Shown here: positions 5,405 through 9,663 of the stretch, piece by piece
Layout: every line of letters starts with the position of its first letter
Position numbering within the stretch: the stretch's first letter is position 1
Origin: Caldifarciminota bacterium
Lineage (GTDB): Bacteria; Hydrothermota; Hydrothermia; LBFQ01; DSFT01
Direction of reading: 5' to 3'
Assembly (NCBI GenBank): GCA_015494735.1
Contig: WGAQ01000115.1
Coordinates: forward strand, 1-9,663
Length of the DNA: 9,663 bases
Made by a program: the position numbers and the translations under genes
Notes under the pieces: model-generated
Seen by the model: only the letters and a program-made list of their open reading frames with translations
Told to the model about the DNA's origin: nothing
Databases searched by the model: none

Positions 5405-7451
5405 GGATGAGTACGGCAATTTTATAGAACAGGACAGCCAGGATAAAGGCCACCGTCATCTGATAGACGATGGAGAGCAGAGCCCATCTGCCCCCGAATT
5501 CTTGCTTTATAGCAGCAACCGTGGCCAGACACGGGGTATAGAGGAGAACGAAGACCATGTACGCCAAAGCCCCGGCAGGGGTCAGCACCTTCGAGAGGTG
5601 GGCCCCAAGGGTTAATTCCACAGGGGGGATTCGAAAGCCCGGTATTCCGAATATGAGTGCCGGAGCCTCCACGCTCCCCTTCACAGCATCTAAAAACGCA
5701 TCCCGTATCATGGAGAGCCCCTCCACGAATCCGATGGGAGACAGGTGCTCCGCTCCCTGGAACCCCACCGCCAGGGCACCGATAATCACCTCCTTGGAAA
5801 CGAAACCCGGTATCAGAGCCCCCACGAGCCTCCAGTCATCCACACCCATCAAACGAAAGAGGGGCAGCATCCCTCCCGATACGAGCCGATAGATGCTCTC
5901 CCCGTAAAGGTGCATGTGCATGGTGAACCAGACGAGCACAACCCCCGCCACTATTATGGTCCCCGCACCCCTGATGAATTCGAGGGTCCTGCTCCAGGAA
6001 ATGCCGAGCAGGAGACCCGGGTCGGGCATGCGATAGGGAGGAATCTCGAAAATGGAAGGGGACTCGTCCCGGAAGAGTTTCTTCAGAAGGCTCCCCGTGA
6101 TGAAAGCCACCATGGCCCCCAGGAGGTAAAGGGAAAGGACAACGGGAACCGGATTGCGGGGAAAGAAGACAGCAGCGAACAGGACGAGAACCGGCAGGCG
6201 GGCGCTGCAACTCATGAAGGGAATCATGAGGGCCACCTTCAGACGGTCGCGAAAGTTTTCCAGAGTCCGGGTGGCGTATATGGCGGGCACGTTGCACCCG
6301 AAAGCCATCATCAGAGGAGCGAAAGATTTTCCCGGAAGACCGATGAAGGACATAAGGGTGTCCAGGACGAATGCCATCCGGGCCATTATCCCGCTGAGCT
6401 CCATAAAACCGAGAACCAGATAGAAGAGGAACAGCACCGGGGCGAAACTCAATACTGTGCCAGCCCCCGATATGACCCCCTCTATAAGGAAAGATGCGAA
6501 CATCCCATCAACTCCCGCGGTCAGGAGCCATCCACCCAGGACCCGGGACAGGGTTCCCATGAATTCCACCCACGGGGAGGAGAGGAAGAATGCAAATCTG
6601 AATGCGAGGATTAGAAACAGGAGCATGGCAACGGGTCCCGCAACCGGATTCATCAACAGAGCATCCAGTTTCTCCTGAATCATCCCACGGGACTTTCCCC
6701 TGAACACCACACGGGAGGCCACACCGCGGGCAGTGGATATCCGTCTTCCCTCCATGTAAAGAAACGAATCCCCCACCTCGCTCCTCAACCTTTCCCGCCA
6801 GACATCGGCGACTTCCTTCAGGGAGGCTCCCACGGGAAAGAAGTCCCTTTCCTCTCCCATAAGGAGAGCCACGGCAAGCCACCTTCTGGCGGGATGCGAA
6901 ATTTTCGATGCGATTTCCTCTATGGCAACCTCCACATCCTTCCCGTAATGGACCGGAGGAACGGGAATTGCGGCCCGGTCAATCGCCGACAGGAGCTCAT
7001 CGAGGCCCTCCCCCTTCACCGCAACGGTTTCCACAACCGGAATCCCCAGTTCCTCCTCGATCTTCGAAGGGAGCACTTCGATCCCCCTTCTCCGGGCCTC
7101 ATCCACCATATTGAGAATTAGAATCATGGGAATGCCCATCTCCATGAGTTCCAGGGTCAGGTGGAGGTCCCTCTCCAGATGGGCCGCATCCAGCACGTTC
7201 ACGATAACATCAGGGGGATTCTCCACGAGTTCCCGGAGGGTTATTTCCGCATCGGGACTCTCATCGAGCAAATCGTAAACCCCCGGCAGGTCCACCAGTC
7301 GAAAAGTCTCACTCCCCGCTTCCACCTCCGCGGATATCCTCTCCACCGTGGTACCGGGCCAGTTGGCCACCTCCATCCGCCTGCCCGAAAGGGCGGAAAT
7401 CAATGTGCTCTTTCCCGTATTGGGATTACCGACGAAAACCACCCTCCTCAT
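5397..7451 (-). CDS. feoB: Ferrous iron transport protein B, GTPase-coupled membrane transporter
   Basis: FeoB moves Fe(II) across the inner membrane, with transport tied to its cytoplasmic G domain. The 684-residue protein is complete. The G domain has G1 GNPNTGKS (8-15), G2 around Thr34-Thr35 in WPGTTVER, G3 DLPG (54-57), G4 NMVD (114-117) and a G5-like stretch near 143-150. A helical spacer (about 160-265) leads to the membrane part with roughly eight helices from 272 on. The two Gate-type repeats are recognisable, with GCNVPA (385-390; Cys386) and SCSARLP (414-420). Later come GFVSKEVIIGAL (549-560) and YTPCLATVAAIKQEFG (638-653; Cys641), all typical of FeoB. It follows feoA with an ATGA overlap. 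AGGAGG at 7457-7462, five bases before the ATG, is a strong ribosome site. An FeoC-like gene follows with an 8-bp overlap. Confidence 0.98.
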   Translation of the reverse strand: MRRVVFVGNPNTGKSTLISALSGRRMEVANWPGTTVERISAEVEAGSETFRLVDLPGVYDLLDESPDAEITLRELVENPPDVIVNVLDAAHLERDLHLTLELMEMGIPMILILNMVDEARRRGIEVLPSKIEEELGIPVVETVAVKGEGLDELLSAIDRAAIPVPPVHYGKDVEVAIEEIASKISHPARRWLAVALLMGEERDFFPVGASLKEVADVWRERLRSEVGDSFLYMEGRRISTARGVASRVVFRGKSRGMIQEKLDALLMNPVAGPVAMLLFLILAFRFAFFLSSPWVEFMGTLSRVLGGWLLTAGVDGMFASFLIEGVISGAGTVLSFAPVLFLFYLVLGFMELSGIMARMAFVLDTLMSFIGLPGKSFAPLMMAFGCNVPAIYATRTLENFRDRLKVALMIPFMSCSARLPVLVLFAAVFFPRNPVPVVLSLYLLGAMVAFITGSLLKKLFRDESPSIFEIPPYRMPDPGLLLGISWSRTLEFIRGAGTIIVAGVVLVWFTMHMHLYGESIYRLVSGGMLPLFRLMGVDDWRLVGALIPGFVSKEVIIGALAVGFQGAEHLSPIGFVEGLSMIRDAFLDAVKGSVEAPALIFGIPGFRIPPVELTLGAHLSKVLTPAGALAYMVFVLLYTPCLATVAAIKQEFGGRWALLSIVYQMTVAFILAVLFYKIAVLIHG
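5419..5424 (-). promoter_or_regulatory. Possible internal -10 element before the FeoC-like gene
   Basis: TAAAAT, inside the feoB codons for Tyr-Lys-Ile, lies 14 bases before the FeoC-like ATG. It matches the hexamer used elsewhere here, but not the spacing, and could be chance. Confidence 0.2.
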
Positions 7452-7693
7452 CCCTTCCTCCTGACTTTGATAAATTGCGCATCCTTCCTCCGCACAGCCA
7501 GGAGAAGGACATCGTCCACGATAATGCCCACGGGATTCCCGGCCGGCCCCTTCCGAAACACCCTGACTGTGGTTCCCGGATACAATCCCATATAAATCAG
7601 CTTCCTGCGGAGGAAACCGGGTCCCTCTATGCTCAGGATTTTCGCCTCCTCACCCACCTCCAGCTCTGCCAGCGTCAGAGGACCGGAGGGCAT
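7448..7693 (-). CDS. feoA: Ferrous iron transport protein A
   Basis: This 81-residue cytoplasmic protein has the SH3-like FeoA fold. MPSGPLTLAELEVGEEAKI opens the barrel, LRRKLIYMGLYPGTTVRVFRKGP (28-50) is the characteristic central block, and the GNPVGIIVDDVLLLAVRRKDAQFIKV end closes it. FeoA is needed with FeoB for Fe(II) uptake and is thought to act on its cytoplasmic side. It is the first gene of feoA-feoB-feoC-like, and its TGA overlaps the feoB ATG (ATGA). The ATG at 7693 is seven bases after a TAAAAT. The 59-bp upstream gap holds no clear Fur- or DtxR-like palindrome that I can see, so how iron controls the operon is not evident. Confidence 0.93.
   Translation of the reverse strand: MPSGPLTLAELEVGEEAKILSIEGPGFLRRKLIYMGLYPGTTVRVFRKGPAGNPVGIIVDDVLLLAVRRKDAQFIKVRRKG
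7457..7462 (-). promoter_or_regulatory. Shine-Dalgarno site of feoB
   Basis: AGGAGG lies in the last codons of feoA, five bases before the feoB ATG. It is the clearest ribosome site in the window. It shows that an internal operon gene uses Shine-Dalgarno initiation although feoA, the first gene, appears leaderless. Confidence 0.75.
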
Positions 7694-7700
7694 CGCCAGA

Positions 7701-7706
7701 ATTTTA
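7701..7706 (-). promoter_or_regulatory. -10 promoter element of the feo operon (leaderless)
   Basis: TAAAAT on the minus strand lies seven bases before the feoA ATG, one more than at the other leaderless genes. An AT-rich CTATAAATTC lies about 20 bases further upstream. Confidence 0.6.
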
Positions 7707-7738
7707 AGGAATAACCGACTGAATTTATAGGAAAATGC

Positions 7739-7754
7739 GAATCGGTTTCGATTC
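7739..7754 (-). terminator. Hairpin at the end of the unknown gene, ahead of feoA
   Basis: Minus-strand GAATCG, loop AAAC, CGATTC forms a perfect 6-bp hairpin that overlaps the TGA stop of the 400-residue gene and is followed by GCATTTTCC. The short T-run suggests a weak intrinsic terminator separating that gene from feoA. Confidence 0.5.
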
Positions 7755-8955
7755 AGGAAGGTTTATAATTCCTGAGATACCATCCCACCACCGGGGCATG
7801 CTCCCTCCTGCAGATGGCCGAATAGAAGCCACCTCCCACGTATGCCCTCTTCCCCTCCAGGGATTTCATGACTGGTCCGGAGGAATAGATACGGGGAACA
7901 TCCATGTCGAAGGGGATGATTTTCTCCACCAGCTTCATATACAGTCCCTTCAGATTTCCTCTGTTTATCTGGGAAACCATCTTCCTGCTGAGGGTTATGG
8001 AAATATCCGAATCTCCGAGCTGGAAGGGCAGGCGAGATGCGTCCAGTTTATCCCCGAGTCGCTCATCCTCGAATTCCAGTTTCACCCTCACGTTGCGGAA
8101 GAAATCTTCCAGTTCCACCCCGGACAGCTCCTCGAAGTCCAGATTCGCTCTCTCGATGGAATAACCGAACTTTATGGTCTCGTTGTTCAGGTGCTCCAGG
8201 AAGTAGTCCACCACGAATCTGTAATCGGATTTCTTAAGATCGAAATCGTAATGGTACCGGACCCTCTGCACCTGAGAAATATCGAAAGTCCTGCGATAGA
8301 GACCCAGGTCCACCACCACCTTCTCCCCCCTAACATGGACGGCAGTTCCATAGAGGGGCTTCCCTTTCACCTTGACGGGCTCCCCCTCCCGCGGCACCCC
8401 CTCCTCGAATTCCACCCTCATAACCTTCACTCCGATATGTGTTTCCTCGAAGGGCTCCAGGAGGATAATCCTGTTCTTCATGAAAGTGGAAAATCTGTCG
8501 AACCTCCTCCACTTCTCGTGTCCCTTCTCTATACCCTTCTCCTCCAGGGCCATACCTATGGGATTGGAGTGGACAGATGGATGGAAGTAGCGAAATGGAT
8601 TTATGTACCGGTAGAGGGCCAGGTATATATCCACCAGTTGCTTCCCCTTCGGAACGGATACCTCCTCCAGTTTGATATGCTTCAATCCGATATCGCGGGG
8701 CACCTCGAATCTGATATCCCTGACATCTATCTCGTCCAGAAGGATGAATTCCCTGTCCGAAAGGGGGATTACCGGAGCCAGTTCGGAGAGGAATTCCAGG
8801 AATCTCCCCACGTAGATGTCATCGTGCCTGCGGAGCTGAAAGGAATACCTGAAGACGGGTACCGGATAATGCATCTCCACATCGAACACATCGGCCTTCG
8901 CGACGGGCGCCGTTTTCTCTTCTTCCTGCGGAAAGAGCGGTGGAATCTCCTCCAT
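7753..8955 (-). CDS. Conserved-looking protein of unknown function, 400 residues
   Basis: I do not recognise this protein. It has no signal peptide or membrane helix and is highly charged. The first 22 residues are Glu/Pro-rich and probably disordered. Residues 25-100 look strand-rich (FDVEMHYPVPVFRYSFQLRR; DREFILLDEIDVRDI). Residues 100-165 are aromatic and His-rich: IYLALYRYINPFRYFHPSVH (110-129), then KGHEKWRRFDRFSTFMKNR. Residues 175-230 look like a small beta barrel (VKVMRVEFEEGVPREGEPVKVKG, GTAVHVRGEKVVVDLG). A strand/helix part continues to RIYSSGPVMKSLEGKRAYVGGGF (355-377) and ends GWYLRNYKPS. The only two His-rich places are 124-146 and 205-235. The start at 8955 gives a leader of about 11 bases after TAAACT at 8973-8978; later Met codons, such as residue 28, cannot be excluded. 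It lies 59 bp before feoA and 31 bp after the reductase, apparently in its own unit. Confidence 0.75.
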   Translation of the reverse strand: MEEIPPLFPQEEEKTAPVAKADVFDVEMHYPVPVFRYSFQLRRHDDIYVGRFLEFLSELAPVIPLSDREFILLDEIDVRDIRFEVPRDIGLKHIKLEEVSVPKGKQLVDIYLALYRYINPFRYFHPSVHSNPIGMALEEKGIEKGHEKWRRFDRFSTFMKNRIILLEPFEETHIGVKVMRVEFEEGVPREGEPVKVKGKPLYGTAVHVRGEKVVVDLGLYRRTFDISQVQRVRYHYDFDLKKSDYRFVVDYFLEHLNNETIKFGYSIERANLDFEELSGVELEDFFRNVRVKLEFEDERLGDKLDASRLPFQLGDSDISITLSRKMVSQINRGNLKGLYMKLVEKIIPFDMDVPRIYSSGPVMKSLEGKRAYVGGGFYSAICRREHAPVVGWYLRNYKPS

Positions 8956-8972
8956 GGCCTGAAACTGCGGAA

Positions 8973-8978
8973 AGTTTA
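8973..8978 (-). promoter_or_regulatory. Likely -10 promoter element of the unknown 400-residue gene
   Basis: TAAACT on the minus strand sits in the 31-bp gap after the reductase gene, 17 bases before the ATG at 8955. It has the same hexamer as other promoters here, but would give a short leader of about 11 bases. No start codon lies at the six-base position, so this gene departs from the leaderless rule. Confidence 0.45.
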
Positions 8979-8986
8979 AAGGGAAT

Positions 8987-9663
8987 TCAGAGGGGGAAAG
9001 TCCTTTCTATGAGTTCGATATCTTCGGGCGCCAGCTGGAAGTTCAGGGAATCGATATTCTCCCTCAGATGCTCCGGACTCTCCGTTTTGAATATGGCGAT
9101 TATGTCCCTGTTCCTGCTGAGGAGGAAGTTGAGGGCCACCTGAGAGGGGGTAACTCCATATTTCCCGGACACATCCTCCAGAACCCTCCACTTTTCGGGA
9201 GGCGGATATTTGCCCTGCCAGAGGGGAGAATAGGCCGTCATGATGATACCATGCTCCCTGCAGAAGGGGAGTATATCCCTCTCCGCACTCCTGTCGGACA
9301 GGTTGTATTTCACCTGATTGAAGACTATATGGTTGGGAGAGAATATGCGCAGAGCCTCCTCCATCTCTCGAACGGAGAAGTTGCTCACCCCCGCATATCG
9401 CATCTTCCCTTCCTCAATCAATTCGGAAAAAGCCCTGAAGGTCTCCTCCAGGGGATAACTGCCATCCCACCAGTGGAGCAGATAGACGTCCACGTAATCC
9501 GTTCCAAGCCTTCGCAGGGTCTTTTCCAGTGCCTCCTTCGTTCCCCTGTAGGAGGCGTGATACGGCAGAACCTTGGAAACGATGAACACCTCCTCCCTGT
9601 TCAACCCTTCGAGAGCCTCTGCTATGGTCTCCTCCGCTCCGGGATACATCTCCGCGGTGTCTA
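8987..9663 (-). CDS. Aldo/keto reductase, 5' end cut by window edge
   Basis: This NADPH-dependent oxidoreductase has the (beta/alpha)8 fold of the aldo/keto reductase superfamily, which reduces aldehydes or ketones. The frame is open to the right edge, reading DTAEMYPGAEE at the cut, so the ATG at 9649 is internal. About 45-55 N-terminal residues with the first strands are missing. All four catalytic positions are visible: Asp and Tyr in DTAEMY, Lys in FIVSKVLPY, and His in DVYLLHWWDG. The GVSNFSVREMEEAL strand, KYNLSDRSAERDILPFCREHGI, and SPLWQGKYPPPEKW with the cofactor-binding part IFKTESPEHLRENI are also typical. The sequence recalls the AKR5 / diketogulonate reductase-like branch, but the substrate is unknown. 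The TGA at 8987-8989 is followed by the promoter of the next gene, so the two are probably separate units. Confidence 0.93.
   Translation of the reverse strand, partial: DTAEMYPGAEETIAEALEGLNREEVFIVSKVLPYHASYRGTKEALEKTLRRLGTDYVDVYLLHWWDGSYPLEETFRAFSELIEEGKMRYAGVSNFSVREMEEALRIFSPNHIVFNQVKYNLSDRSAERDILPFCREHGIIMTAYSPLWQGKYPPPEKWRVLEDVSGKYGVTPSQVALNFLLSRNRDIIAIFKTESPEHLRENIDSLNFQLAPEDIELIERTFPL

Noticed and set aside
5405..5419. TTG start at 5419 for the FeoC-like protein
   Set aside because: The ATG at 5404 is a better start codon, gives tight 8-bp coupling with the feoB stop, and the five extra residues (MPYSS reading) add nothing recognisable.
7694..7752. Fur or DtxR operator expected before feoA
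   Set aside because: Only AT-rich promoter sequence and the hairpin of the previous gene are visible; I find no convincing palindrome of either type.
1..9663. Archaeal origin, suggested by TATA-like boxes near start codons and frequent AGG and ATA codons
   Set aside because: lpxD, feoAB with an FeoC-like gene, and the lipoprotein signal point to a diderm bacterium. The boxes sit 6-7 bases from the start codon, right for a bacterial -10 and wrong for an archaeal TATA box near -26.

Overview
The window looks like a compact stretch of a diderm (Gram-negative-type) bacterial chromosome. The evidence is a full-length lpxD (lipid A pathway), a lipobox-bearing lipoprotein, feoAB and an orphan gcvT. 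Arginine is often AGG/AGA and isoleucine often ATA, and gene gaps are short; this would suit a thermophilic, poorly characterised lineage, but I cannot place the phylum from this sequence. An archaeal origin was considered because of the AT-rich boxes before genes. They fit bacterial -10 elements better.

Layout. 1-1984 (minus): an envelope-lipid operon, lpxD - CDP-alcohol phosphatidyltransferase - DUF374-type acyltransferase, with overlapping genes; the last runs off the left edge. 1985-2383: a 399-bp divergent gap, far longer than any other here, with possible RNA structure. 2384-3499 (plus): a predicted lipoprotein glycosidase of the clan GH-A type. 3538-4629 (minus): gcvT, convergent to it across a perfect hairpin. 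4719-5114 (plus): a four-helix membrane protein, divergent from gcvT. 5141-7693 (minus): feoA-feoB-feoC-like ferrous iron uptake operon, convergent with the membrane protein across a second hairpin. 7753-8955 (minus): a 400-residue protein I do not recognise. 8987-9663 (minus): an aldo/keto reductase cut by the right edge.

The most striking pattern is in the promoters. Five transcription units have TAAAAT or TAAACT placed 6 or 7 bases before the start codon. This implies leaderless mRNAs for first genes, while at least some internal operon genes have Shine-Dalgarno sequences. The rule also selects start codons, including the GTG start at 2384. I see no CRISPR array, insertion sequence, tRNA or rRNA, and no complete novel multi-gene system. 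The best leads are the leaderless promoter architecture, the unexplained 399-bp gap, and the unknown 400-residue gene before feoA.
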